NCBI GenBank assembly: GCA_003501525.1
Contig: DNPI01000059.1
Coordinates: 1-16,284, forward strand
Direction: 5' to 3'
Length of the DNA: 16,284 nt
Source of the DNA: Planctomycetota bacterium
GTDB lineage: Bacteria; Planctomycetota; UBA1135
This document shows, one piece after another, positions 7,702 to 15,106 of this stretch (within the stretch, counting starts at the first letter, position 1; each line of letters begins with the position of its first letter). The notes beneath the pieces were generated by a model, which had not been told where the DNA came from, made no database searches, and saw only the letters and a list, made by a program, of their open reading frames with translations. The position numbers were made by a program, and so were the translations under genes.

Positions 7702-8476
7702 CTTGCGATTCGCGTTGTTTGCTTGACACGGGGAGCCAGATATCTGCAAGGATTGCACATAGAGCGGTAACGAAAGCTAGGCCAAACGCTGCTCCGGCGG
7801 CTAGCAACACTAGCACCCCAATTTCACTTGCTCGCGCAAACCACCATCCTGCAATGTCTAGGAACAGCCCGACTCCCATTGCAGCGAACACTTGGGATTG
7901 AAAGCGTCGGGACCAACGAGTAAGGAGTAAGCCAACTCCTGCCAGGAGGGCTACTAGAGGCAGGGTTAGGGCGTGCGCATGTGTACTAATGGTGAGGATC
8001 TCGATAGGAACGGGGTCGAGTCTTTTGGGGAATGCTGCCCTTCGGACATCTTCCCAGTACTCCAGGGGCAATGTATTTCCAATCCCGGATCCTTCCGAGG
8101 CCCCTTTGGCGTGACAGCGCGTGCAGTTCATTTCGAGGATTTCTGCTGGAGAGAATTCACCCAAATCGACACTCTCAAAGTTTTCGCTGATGCGCTCACT
8201 CGATAGCCAACTAATCATGAGCTTGCGCAGGGCTTCATCGGGGAGGTGCTCTTCCCCATGTGCGCTCTCCAGGGCCACTCGCAGAGGAGCTTCGCGGTCA
8301 ACCCCATGGTAGGCCCCCACAAGGTCGTCCATCGAAAGGCCTGGTTCTTCATCTTTCTTCGAGTGATGGCTCTGTATATAAGCGACAGAAGCTGCGTAGC
8401 CCCCGAGGAGAGTGAGGGCCAACCCTGTCAGGCCTGCTCGCACTCCTGTGGGAAGCTTGCGAAGCGGGGAAATCAT
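7664..8476 (-). CDS. Membrane protein with a single c-type heme site (CTRCH)
   Basis: This 270-residue protein has an N-terminal membrane anchor (about 14-34) and a soluble domain (about 35-160) carrying one CxxCH heme c site, C118-T-R-C-H122. Three hydrophobic segments follow at about 165-187, 196-213 and 219-243, the first preceded by the histidine pair HAH (166-168). Heme c is attached outside the cytoplasm, so the soluble domain should face the periplasm. H166 and H168 could be metal or heme ligands, but this is not established. No methionine-containing distal motif is evident. The ATG directly abuts the stop codon of the upstream Tat-exported oxidoreductase gene, so the two are probably coexpressed. 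A role as electron acceptor for that enzyme is an inference from position. Its last codons overlap sufT antisense. I do not recognise a named family. Confidence 0.85.
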   Translation of the reverse strand: MISPLRKLPTGVRAGLTGLALTLLGGYAASVAYIQSHHSKKDEEPGLSMDDLVGAYHGVDREAPLRVALESAHGEEHLPDEALRKLMISWLSSERISENFESVDLGEFSPAEILEMNCTRCHAKGASEGSGIGNTLPLEYWEDVRRAAFPKRLDPVPIEILTISTHAHALTLPLVALLAGVGLLLTRWSRRFQSQVFAAMGVGLFLDIAGWWFARASEIGVLVLLAAGAAFGLAFVTALCAILADIWLPVSSKQRESQATSNPSQGEPLR

Positions 8477-9685
8477 CTATCGGGCGACCTCAACCCATCC
8501 ATCACTGACGAGTGCTTGGTTTGCGGCAATGCCGGCAGCTAATGCTGCTACACCTTCGCTTGCTCCAGCGGCGGCGGGTTTGCCGGTCAATGCAGAATCG
8601 ATGAAAGCTTCAAGGGCGTAGTAAATTGGTGGATGGGGCAGGCCGATACCTTCTTTCAGCTTGCCTTGTTTCGCCAATTGAGTTGCATCAGCGATAAGGG
8701 TTATTCCTTCATCGTTATGAAACCGTTGCCGGGAGGCATAGACCTCCCACCCTTGTGTAGGAGCATCAGCCTCCTTGAACATCCAGCCAAATCCTTCTGC
8801 CATTTTGACCGATGCGTGAGACCCGCGAAAAAGTTCGTGGCGACCTTCGAAGGAACTGGCCAAGGAGGAATCCCAGAGCAGTTTCAGGCCTCCTTCATAC
8901 TCCATTTCTAATTGGACAGTATCAGGGATGGTCCGCCCGTCTTGATGAAGTCGTACCGCTCCAGTTCCGCGCACGCGTAGTGGTTTCTTCTTTAAATACC
9001 ACGAGAACGTATCGAACTGGTGTGAGCCTTCTTCTCCGGGGAGGCCTAGGGAAACGGTAGGGTTAAGGCGCCAATTGTGCTCTTCGGAAGTCCCGAATTG
9101 CCAGGAAGTTTTTTTGTGCCATTGCCCACGTAACGCGATAGTTTCTCTCAGTGCCCCGGCTCGTACGAAAGACCGAGCTAGGTTGTAGACGGGATTGGTC
9201 CGAGCCTGCAAGCCTACGGCCAAAATTCCCTTCGCGTCTGAAGCTGCGTTTGAAAGGGCTTGCGCATCTTCGAGCGTCGAGCACATTGGGGCTTCGCAAT
9301 AGACATGTAATCCAGCCTGCAAGGCTGCTTCGGCAGGCTCACGGTGAAGATGTGTGGGAGTGGCGACTACGACGGCCTCCATATCATCCTCCCCGGAAAT
9401 CATTTCTTGTACTGAGACATAGCCCTTAGCTCCCTCGGCTCGGCGAAGTCCCGCTTTCATTCTGCGCTCATCTGGCTCGGAAATTGCGACGACTTTTGCA
9501 GAAGGGAGCTTCGCCAATTCTGCCAAGATAGCTCTGCCTTGGCGCCCGGCTCCTGCTACACCCAAGCGTAAGATTTCCGCTCTATTGGCGGGCACAGTGA
9601 TGTCCTTTAATACGGGAGAGAAAGCAAAGGCAGCAGCTCCGCTTCCAGTGCGTACAAGGAACCCTCTCCGGTCTATTTCTTTCAT
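8477..9685 (-). CDS. Gfo/Idh/MocA-family oxidoreductase, Tat-exported, with EAP in place of EKP
   Basis: This 402-residue protein belongs to the NAD(P)-binding sugar dehydrogenase family. A twin-arginine leader (R6-R7-GFL followed by an Ala-rich stretch to about residue 24) points to export of the folded, cofactor-loaded protein. The Rossmann fold opens at LGVAGAGRQG (41-50), and ATPTHLH (108-114) is the usual second loop. The family's EKP motif, whose lysine contacts cofactor and substrate, reads E131-A-P here (codons 9287-9295). A histidine near the catalytic position is seen in GSHQFDTFSWYL (H222). Substrate is unknown and presumably a sugar or glycoside. The ATG overlaps the apbE stop (ATGA), and the stop directly abuts the heme-protein start. 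GH109 glycosidases, also Gfo/Idh/MocA members, lack this lysine too, so a non-dehydrogenase function is possible. Confidence 0.9.
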   Translation of the reverse strand: MKEIDRRGFLVRTGSGAAAFAFSPVLKDITVPANRAEILRLGVAGAGRQGRAILAELAKLPSAKVVAISEPDERRMKAGLRRAEGAKGYVSVQEMISGEDDMEAVVVATPTHLHREPAEAALQAGLHVYCEAPMCSTLEDAQALSNAASDAKGILAVGLQARTNPVYNLARSFVRAGALRETIALRGQWHKKTSWQFGTSEEHNWRLNPTVSLGLPGEEGSHQFDTFSWYLKKKPLRVRGTGAVRLHQDGRTIPDTVQLEMEYEGGLKLLWDSSLASSFEGRHELFRGSHASVKMAEGFGWMFKEADAPTQGWEVYASRQRFHNDEGITLIADATQLAKQGKLKEGIGLPHPPIYYALEAFIDSALTGKPAAAGASEGVAALAAGIAANQALVSDGWVEVAR

Positions 9686-10608
9686 GGTTTATGCATTGTT
9701 CTGAATTGGGAGGATACCTGCGCCATGTGCAGTGGCATATCAGGAGGTGGTTCTCCTAGGACTAAAAGAGCAGTAGACCAAGCGTCAGCTACTGCTGCGG
9801 AGTTAGCTATTGCTATGGCGGCGCGCGGTTCGGGGACTGGTTTACCTGAACGGGGGTCTAGGACATGGCCGATTTCTTTATCGCCATACTTTGTTGTACG
9901 GCCGTCGCAAGCTGAAACTGATAGCGCCGCATCACGAAGATTTACGACCCCATTGCTCCCAGAATGAAGTTTGCGTGTTTTAATTTTCCATCCACTTGGG
10001 TTGTTGGGTGGGTGCCCCAGCGCCACCACAGTTGAGGTTCCTCCGTGCAGCAGTGCTGTTTCGACTCCTTCTGCTTTTAGAATTTCAGCGGCCATATCGA
10101 GTGCCCAGCCTTTCCCCACAGCGCCTAGGTCAAGCTTGAGATCGGATGATTCGGAATACACGGTGCCTTCTTTAGGGTTTAGGTGAAGGAGAGGGAAACC
10201 ATTTACAGCGGTGTCTTTTTTTTCTATTCCCTCTCGATAGTTCACCGCTTTTTGGCGGGCCTTTTTCCCTCTAAATCCAAGGGCTGCCATCTGATGCCCA
10301 ATTGTGGGGTCAAAAGCGCCGTTGCTATCTTTATTGATTTTTTCACAGAGAAGAAGAAGGTCCATGAATTCGCCGTCAACCGTTACAGGGTTTTTCCAAC
10401 TTTGCCTGTTAATTAGCGATACCAGACTGTCTCTACGAAATGCGGAAAGACGGGCGTCTTCTTCTACGATGCGCTCAATAGCCATTTCCCCAATCCCTTT
10501 GGCTGAAGGGTTGGCGAGAACAAGTTCAAAACGCGTGCCCATCGCCTCTACTGCAAGGCGAAGAGGTGTTTCCTCTTTGGCTTCGGGGATTAAGCGGGAC
10601 TGGCCCAC
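9682..10608 (-). CDS. apbE: FAD:protein FMN transferase (ApbE family)
   Basis: ApbE enzymes split FAD and attach FMN through a phosphoester bond to Ser/Thr of target flavoproteins. With the GTG start at 10608 the protein has 308 residues. Recognisable elements are AMGTRFELVL (from residue 22), GAFDPTIG (97-104), LDLGAVGKGWALD (159-171), the flavin loop GGTS (189-192), GHVLDPRSGKP (247-257) and the metal-site ADAWSTA (274-280). The GTG was chosen because AAGGA lies six bases upstream; the frame also allows a GTG at 10647, deeper in the preceding gene. Neither start yields a signal peptide, lipobox or membrane anchor, unlike most bacterial ApbE proteins, so it appears cytoplasmic. It overlaps the preceding oxidoreductase gene by 19 bases and the next by four. 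No FMN-binding-domain partner is encoded within the window. Confidence 0.92.
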   Translation of the reverse strand: MGQSRLIPEAKEETPLRLAVEAMGTRFELVLANPSAKGIGEMAIERIVEEDARLSAFRRDSLVSLINRQSWKNPVTVDGEFMDLLLLCEKINKDSNGAFDPTIGHQMAALGFRGKKARQKAVNYREGIEKKDTAVNGFPLLHLNPKEGTVYSESSDLKLDLGAVGKGWALDMAAEILKAEGVETALLHGGTSTVVALGHPPNNPSGWKIKTRKLHSGSNGVVNLRDAALSVSACDGRTTKYGDKEIGHVLDPRSGKPVPEPRAAIAIANSAAVADAWSTALLVLGEPPPDMPLHMAQVSSQFRTMHKP

Positions 10609-11888
10609 ATTCGGTCCTTGTCGAACCAGAAGGCGCGACCTCCCCACATCGACCGGGTGGCTAAATCAACGCCGACGATGACCTTTGTTGCCAGATCGAC
10701 ATTGCCTATAGGTTCTTCACGTGTTCGAATGCAATTTAGCCAGTTGAGCCTCATCTCGTCGTGATCGGAGACAGGTTCACATTGAACAACTTGCTCTTCA
10801 ATCTCATCAGACCAGATGCGTTCGGGGCGTAGCACGCAATTTCCAGAGTTAAGGAAGATATTTCCCTTATATCCTCGAATCATTTTTTCTAGGCCATATT
10901 CGTTGCAGGTTGACCCCAGTATTTGCATGTGGTGCTTGTCTTCGAACTCTATCGCCATATGGACCTGATCGTGGTTTTCCATATCCATGTCAATCATGTG
11001 TTCGCCTTGTGCCACGACACGAGTGGGCCATCCTAATTCCAGAGTAAAAAGCATTGGAGTCATCTGATGGACAAGGAGGTCTCCGATAATACCGGTTGAC
11101 CAGTGGCGATAACGTCGCCAGCGGTGGTACACGAGAGTGTCGAAAGGAGCTTGCCCTGCTGGGCCGCACCATTCGGCCCAGTCAAGGTTGGGGCCAGGTA
11201 CTACGGTTGGGTCAATGCCGTAGTAATTCCATTCGCCGTCCTTGGAGTTGCGACAGTACGAGGTTTGGCTCGAAACAGGTTTGCCGATGGCTCCTTCGCG
11301 AATGAGTTTGCGAGCGGCATGGTATTTGTTCTGGGTGATATGTTGAGTGCCCACCGTGAAGACTCTGTCTGAATCCTTTACAATTTTTCGCAAATCTACG
11401 GCCTGCTCTAAGCGCAGAGTCATAGGCTTTTCACAGTAAACATCTTTTCCTGCATGAATAGCGTCCGCTGCATGCTGTGCGTGCCAGTGCTCGGGTGAGG
11501 CGATTAAGACTCCATGGATATCCTCGCGAGCTAATAAATCTTTGTAGTTGCGGTACGGGGTTACCGTAATTCCGGGTTGCCCTTCGCTACAGACTTTGTG
11601 AGCGTTGTCGAGTCTTGGTTTGCAGACATCGGCAACCGCAACGATTTCGACTTTTTCACGAGCATTCTTGTTGAGGCCCATTATGGCGTGACAATGAGCA
11701 GTTCCCATTCCACCGGGTCCAATGATGCCTATGCGGATAGGCTCATCAGGGCCTGGTAGGGGGGCTGGTTTCCCTGCCGAGTTCGAAGGGACGAGAGGCG
11801 GTTCAACAGCCGGAAGTTTTCCAGCGGAAGCAATGCCAGCCGCGGCAGCCGTTGTTTTTAAGAAATGACGTCGGGAGGAGTTAGGCAT
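10590..11888 (-). CDS. Gfo/Idh/MocA-family oxidoreductase with Tat leader
   Basis: This 432-residue protein begins with the Tat signal SRRHFLKTTAAAAGIASAG (5-23), followed by a Pro-rich linker to about residue 49. The Rossmann fold starts at IRIGIIGPGGMG (51-62), ASPEHWH (130-136) is the second nucleotide loop, and Y151-C-E-K-P contains the intact EKP lysine K154. The C-terminal alpha/beta domain includes STGIIGDLLVHQM (264-276) with the histidine expected near the active site. This long, tryptophan-rich, Tat-led subgroup is abundant in Planctomycetes and Verrucomicrobia. It should oxidise a sugar or sugar derivative outside the cytoplasm with tightly held NAD(P), as glucose-fructose oxidoreductase does in Zymomonas. 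The substrate is unknown. It begins 30 bases after the preceding oxidoreductase gene, with no Shine-Dalgarno evident. Confidence 0.92.
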   Translation of the reverse strand: MPNSSRRHFLKTTAAAAGIASAGKLPAVEPPLVPSNSAGKPAPLPGPDEPIRIGIIGPGGMGTAHCHAIMGLNKNAREKVEIVAVADVCKPRLDNAHKVCSEGQPGITVTPYRNYKDLLAREDIHGVLIASPEHWHAQHAADAIHAGKDVYCEKPMTLRLEQAVDLRKIVKDSDRVFTVGTQHITQNKYHAARKLIREGAIGKPVSSQTSYCRNSKDGEWNYYGIDPTVVPGPNLDWAEWCGPAGQAPFDTLVYHRWRRYRHWSTGIIGDLLVHQMTPMLFTLELGWPTRVVAQGEHMIDMDMENHDQVHMAIEFEDKHHMQILGSTCNEYGLEKMIRGYKGNIFLNSGNCVLRPERIWSDEIEEQVVQCEPVSDHDEMRLNWLNCIRTREEPIGNVDLATKVIVGVDLATRSMWGGRAFWFDKDRMWASPA

Positions 11889-11918
11889 AGTGTGAGGAGA
11901 AGCAGTCTAGCGAGGGAA

Positions 11919-13139
11919 TTATGTAAACGGTGTATAGCTTTCTAGCGATGGTGTCGAGGGGTCAACAGTTCGCCCTTCAGCGGAAGATTGATAGGCAGCC
12001 ATTAGAAGGCGCATCACTTCTACTCCATCCTGGAAGGTCAGCCTAGGCTTTGTGCGGCCGAGGAAGGCATCTACGAAATGGCGGTTTTCCCCGGAATAGC
12101 CGTAATGCGCAGGTTCATCAGGGACGAGAGGCATTTGGCCTTGCTCGGCATTTTGCTTTTCGACAAGATCTTCTCCCGCGTCCCCCGACACCTCTCGAGA
12201 AAAGAAAACCTTGACTCCGGCGTCGGCCATGTCGACATCGAGAGAGTATTCGGGGCCAAGGAGTTGAAAGGTATGGCGTAAGCCCGCTCCCACGTAGCTC
12301 CAAGAAGAAGAGGTCTCAGTTAAGAGGGTTTGCCCTTCTTCGGTCTTCCATTTGACGGTAGCCCGGGCGAAATCCTCAGTGGGGTCGGTCGCCCAGTCGA
12401 CCTCTCCTCCGTATCTCTCTGAGAGGTCATTGGCGTATTTAGGTTGAGTCCATTTGAGATTTGCGCAGGTTGCTGACACTTCGACGGGAGTGAGGGAGTT
12501 ACGAGGGGCTCCGGGCTCCGTTAGCAACCAGCGGGCCGCTTCGATGCTGTGGCACATCATGTCGAGCAGGACACCTCCTCCTGCGATTTCTTTTTGCCAG
12601 AACCAAGCTGAGTGAGGACCGCCATGTTCTTCAGCAGCGCGGGCTAAGTAAGGTCGCCCCGCATTGGATGCGCCACGGCGCCAGAGGACTTCACGCCCTC
12701 GAACTAGTGAAGGGGCGAAGATGATGTCCTCAAGGTAGCCGGTGGGCGCTCCGATTTCTTTGCTGAGAGCCTCAACTTCAAGAGCTTCCGCTAGGGTACG
12801 GGCCAAAGGCTTTTCTGCGCAAATTCCCTTAAGAGGCTGTTCACGTTTTTGAGCTCCTTGACGAATAGCCTGCATGATTTCAACGCGGGCGTGGTTAGGT
12901 GCACAGACCCAAATGGCATCAACTTCTGGGTCGGCAGCTAAGGCTTCATTAGATTCGAAAGCCCGAGCATTTGGCCCTACGCCGATTGACTTGGCAAGTG
13001 CAGCAGCGCTCTCTGCAGATTCTTCAGACATATCGGCAACTCCCGCGACTACGCAGTCGCGGACTTGCAATAGAGATTGGATGTGGAAGCGGGTGATGAA
13101 GCCTCCACCAATAAAACCGATTCGGAGAGGGTCGCTCAT
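11919..13139 (-). CDS. Gfo/Idh/MocA-family oxidoreductase, cytoplasmic
   Basis: This 406-residue NAD(P)-dependent oxidoreductase has no export signal. The N-terminus runs straight into the Rossmann fold, with IGFIGGGFITRFH (7-19). It continues with VCAPNHA (78-84) and an intact E109-K110-P111. The active-site region shows GGGVLLDMMCHSIEAARWLL, with D193 and H197 matching the DxxxH pattern of catalytic residues in inositol-dehydrogenase-like enzymes. A C-terminal helix NRHFVDAFLGR and the GVEVMRLLMAAYQSS segment are typical. The ATG at 13139 overlaps the transporter's TGA as ATGA. A 25-residue in-frame extension into the transporter gene was rejected because it does not resemble the family. 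Coupling to the transporter gene suggests that it acts on an imported sugar. The substrate cannot be read from the sequence. Confidence 0.93.
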   Translation of the reverse strand: MSDPLRIGFIGGGFITRFHIQSLLQVRDCVVAGVADMSEESAESAAALAKSIGVGPNARAFESNEALAADPEVDAIWVCAPNHARVEIMQAIRQGAQKREQPLKGICAEKPLARTLAEALEVEALSKEIGAPTGYLEDIIFAPSLVRGREVLWRRGASNAGRPYLARAAEEHGGPHSAWFWQKEIAGGGVLLDMMCHSIEAARWLLTEPGAPRNSLTPVEVSATCANLKWTQPKYANDLSERYGGEVDWATDPTEDFARATVKWKTEEGQTLLTETSSSWSYVGAGLRHTFQLLGPEYSLDVDMADAGVKVFFSREVSGDAGEDLVEKQNAEQGQMPLVPDEPAHYGYSGENRHFVDAFLGRTKPRLTFQDGVEVMRLLMAAYQSSAEGRTVDPSTPSLESYTPFT

Positions 13140-14446
13140 ATGGGGGTGTCTCTGCGTGTTTTTTTGCTCGGATAGCTGAGGAGCAACCAAGCAAGGCAGG
13201 CCAATGAGGCCCACATGGGATAGGAGAAAAGGGTGCGATAGGAGATTTCACCGCCCACAGTCGCGTATTCAGTGGCTTTGGTGGCAATTTTTGAGCCAAC
13301 AATCACTCCAATGCCGACAATGACTAGGTTAAAGAGAGACTGGGCACTAGCTTTAACATCCTTTGAGACTTCTTCGTCCACAATCATAAAAGCTAGGAAT
13401 ATAAAGAATCCGAAGGCGGGTCCGTGAAAAGCGACCCCAGCGAGAACTCCGCCTAGGCCCACTTGGTCTGCGTAGGCGAATAAAGCCATCCGAGCCGCGT
13501 AAGCGACTAGACCGCAGGCGAGGAGTGCTTTCCGACTTGCGCTTTTTACAAAAAGAGGGATTAAGCTCAAAACGACAATTTCCGACATTTGCCCAATAGT
13601 CATAAGACCTGCACCGCCTACACCGAAAATCGAATTGATATTTTTTATGAATTCCCCCGCTTCTCCCGCTTGGGCTTGAATTGCGCCGAGGAAATCCGCA
13701 GTGTGTACGAAATAGAACTGATGAATACACGAAATAGGGACGGCGAGGAGGAAAAGGGTGAAAAGAGGCTGGCGCCTAATCTCACTCAAGGCTTCGCCAG
13801 TAGCGTTGGCGCTTTTTCCTTGGCTTGGTGGCGTGTGAGGCAGAGTAAAGCAGAATATGCCCATTAGGATGCCTAGTCCTCCAGACAGCTTGAAAGCATC
13901 GGCCATTCCAGAAGCTTGAGTCGCTAAAACGGTAGCTGTGTCTGCGCCGATTGGAGTGTGCCGGTGAAGTAACCATTGGCCAATGGCGATACCGGCTGCA
14001 ATCCAGCCCAACGTCCCCCAAACTCGTACCTGACCAAAATCGCGATCTCTATCTGGGAGGTGGTGGAAGGCAAGAGAATTAGTGAGCGGCATTGTTGGCG
14101 AATACAAAAGGGAATATGCCAGTGAGAAACCGAGAAAAGCGGTGTAGTTTTCGAGGCTTGCCAGTTGCCAAATTAAAAGTCCACCGGCTAGATGCGAGAA
14201 GGCAAGGAATTTTTCGGTTGCGAACCAACGGTCAGAGATTTGTCCTGCGATGAAGGGAGCCACGATGGCGCCGACTGCTCCAATCGCAAAAATGTCGCCT
14301 ATTTGCTCGGCGTCCATCTCGCGGTGTCTCTTTAGAAAAGGCCAAAGCAAGGGGAGCCATGCTCCCCAGATGGCGTATTGCAAAAACATCATTCCTGACA
14401 GCCTGCTTCTTAGGCTGAGAGAAAGGGGAGGTGTGATGTCTTGCAA
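13136..14446 (-). CDS. MFS transporter, nucleoside:H+ symporter (NHS)-like
   Basis: This 436-residue major facilitator has about twelve hydrophobic segments. The opening LSGMMFLQYAIWGAWLPLL resembles the start of NupG-type nucleoside:proton symporters, and GQISDRWFATEKFLA (68-82) is the loop 2-3 MFS signature in its NHS form. A long central loop lies near residues 205-225. NHS-like carriers recur in sugar-oxidoreductase clusters of Planctomycetes and Verrucomicrobia, so the substrate may be a sugar or keto-sugar rather than a nucleoside. The start is uncertain: TTG at 14446 lies eight bases after the upstream stop, but no Shine-Dalgarno is visible, and ATG codons at residues 19-20 would leave an N-terminus beginning at the first membrane helix. 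The stop overlaps the next oxidoreductase's start. Confidence 0.88.
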   Translation of the reverse strand: MQDITPPLSLSLRSRLSGMMFLQYAIWGAWLPLLWPFLKRHREMDAEQIGDIFAIGAVGAIVAPFIAGQISDRWFATEKFLAFSHLAGGLLIWQLASLENYTAFLGFSLAYSLLYSPTMPLTNSLAFHHLPDRDRDFGQVRVWGTLGWIAAGIAIGQWLLHRHTPIGADTATVLATQASGMADAFKLSGGLGILMGIFCFTLPHTPPSQGKSANATGEALSEIRRQPLFTLFLLAVPISCIHQFYFVHTADFLGAIQAQAGEAGEFIKNINSIFGVGGAGLMTIGQMSEIVVLSLIPLFVKSASRKALLACGLVAYAARMALFAYADQVGLGGVLAGVAFHGPAFGFFIFLAFMIVDEEVSKDVKASAQSLFNLVIVGIGVIVGSKIATKATEYATVGGEISYRTLFSYPMWASLACLAWLLLSYPSKKTRRDTPI

Positions 14447-14454
14447 GTGTGAAG

Positions 14455-15063
14455 CTAGTTGATTGCCCTCGCTCGGATGTTTCGGTAACGGACAGGGGAT
14501 TCGTCATCATGATTTTGAAGTCCTACGAAGCCCTCTGTAGAGCGGTCTCCGGTGTAGCGGCAGACTTCTGTCCCATTCACCTTGACAACATATTCTTGCC
14601 CAACCACCTGGATAATCATGATGTTCCATTCGCCTACGGGTTTTGTAGGAATGGCGGAGGGTGCCTTGAAGGAATAAACGGAGCCTGTGTTGTGCTTTTC
14701 GGCCGCCGTGTCACAAATTTGGATTTCATAGCCTTTGTTAACCGCAACCCACGGGTCGTCCCCTGGATTAGGGAAGCGTACAAATACACCCGAGTTATTT
14801 GCCGCTGAGGCTACTTTCCATTCTAGAGACAGCTCAAAATCTTCGAACGACTCGTTGGAGTACCAGAGAAGACCCATGCCTCCAGTTGCCATGAGAGAGT
14901 TGTCTTCGATTACAAAGTTGCCTGGTCCAGCCATTTGCCAGCCTTCCAAATGGCTTCCGTCAGTTAGTTCGCGCCAGTTGGGGTCAGTCGTGCTGAGAGG
15001 GGTGGGTGCGCAACAAGCCGAAAGATTCAGAAAGGCGATGAAGAGGAGTGATGGGGCGCGCAT
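14455..15063 (-). CDS. DUF1080 lipoprotein (3-keto-disaccharide hydrolase family)
   Basis: This 202-residue protein has a lipoprotein signal: a hydrophobic stretch (5-13) and the lipobox L14-S-A-C17, giving a lipid-anchored mature protein. The rest is one DUF1080 domain with a concanavalin-like beta-sandwich, from WRELTDGSHLEGW (about 30-42) through NSGVFVRFP, GYEIQICD and GEWNIMIIQVVGQEYVVKVNG to GFVGLQNHDDESPVRYRNIRAR near the C-terminus. Members of this family cleave 3-keto-glycosides made by Gfo/Idh/MocA dehydrogenases, and three such genes follow in this cluster. It should therefore act on oxidised saccharides outside the cytoplasmic membrane. Catalytic residues were not assigned. An AGGA about ten bases before the ATG is a weak ribosome site. 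The transporter gene follows after eight bases. Confidence 0.92.
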   Translation of the reverse strand: MRAPSLLFIAFLNLSACCAPTPLSTTDPNWRELTDGSHLEGWQMAGPGNFVIEDNSLMATGGMGLLWYSNESFEDFELSLEWKVASAANNSGVFVRFPNPGDDPWVAVNKGYEIQICDTAAEKHNTGSVYSFKAPSAIPTKPVGEWNIMIIQVVGQEYVVKVNGTEVCRYTGDRSTEGFVGLQNHDDESPVRYRNIRARAIN

Positions 15064-15085
15064 AAGTCACTCATCCTATGGAGTT

Positions 15086-15100
15086 CCCCTTTGTAAGGGG
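15086..15100 (-). other. Short hairpin between the secreted-protein gene and the DUF1080 gene
   Basis: CCCCTT and AAGGGG form a perfect six-base-pair stem with a three-base loop, seven bases after the secreted-protein stop codon. No U-tract follows in the minus-strand transcript, so it is not a standard terminator. It could stabilise the upstream message end or weakly attenuate transcription within the cluster. Chance occurrence is possible. Confidence 0.3.
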
Positions 15101-15106
15101 TGTTAG

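Noticed and set aside
8093..8110. Gly-Ala-Ser stretch in the heme protein as an ApbE flavinylation site
   Set aside because: The following residues (E-G-S) do not provide the Thr or Ser spacing of the known SGA[ST]xT-type motif, and the heme domain is not an FMN_bind domain.
10304..10681. 125-codon plus-strand open frame opposite apbE and the preceding oxidoreductase gene
   Set aside because: It lies antisense to two well-supported genes, is rich in Arg and Ser, and has no domain or ribosome site.
13140..13214. 25-residue extension of the cytoplasmic oxidoreductase into the transporter gene
   Set aside because: The ATG at 13139 forms an ATGA overlap with the transporter stop and begins right at the Rossmann fold; the extension looks like out-of-frame transporter sequence.
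13353..13730. 125-codon open frame on the minus strand inside the MFS gene
   Set aside because: It is an alternate frame of the same strand as a firm gene and has a biased Arg/Ser composition with no recognisable domain.
15086..15100. Rho-independent terminator after the secreted-protein gene
   Set aside because: A six-base-pair hairpin is present, but no U-tract follows on either strand, so it is listed only as a hairpin.
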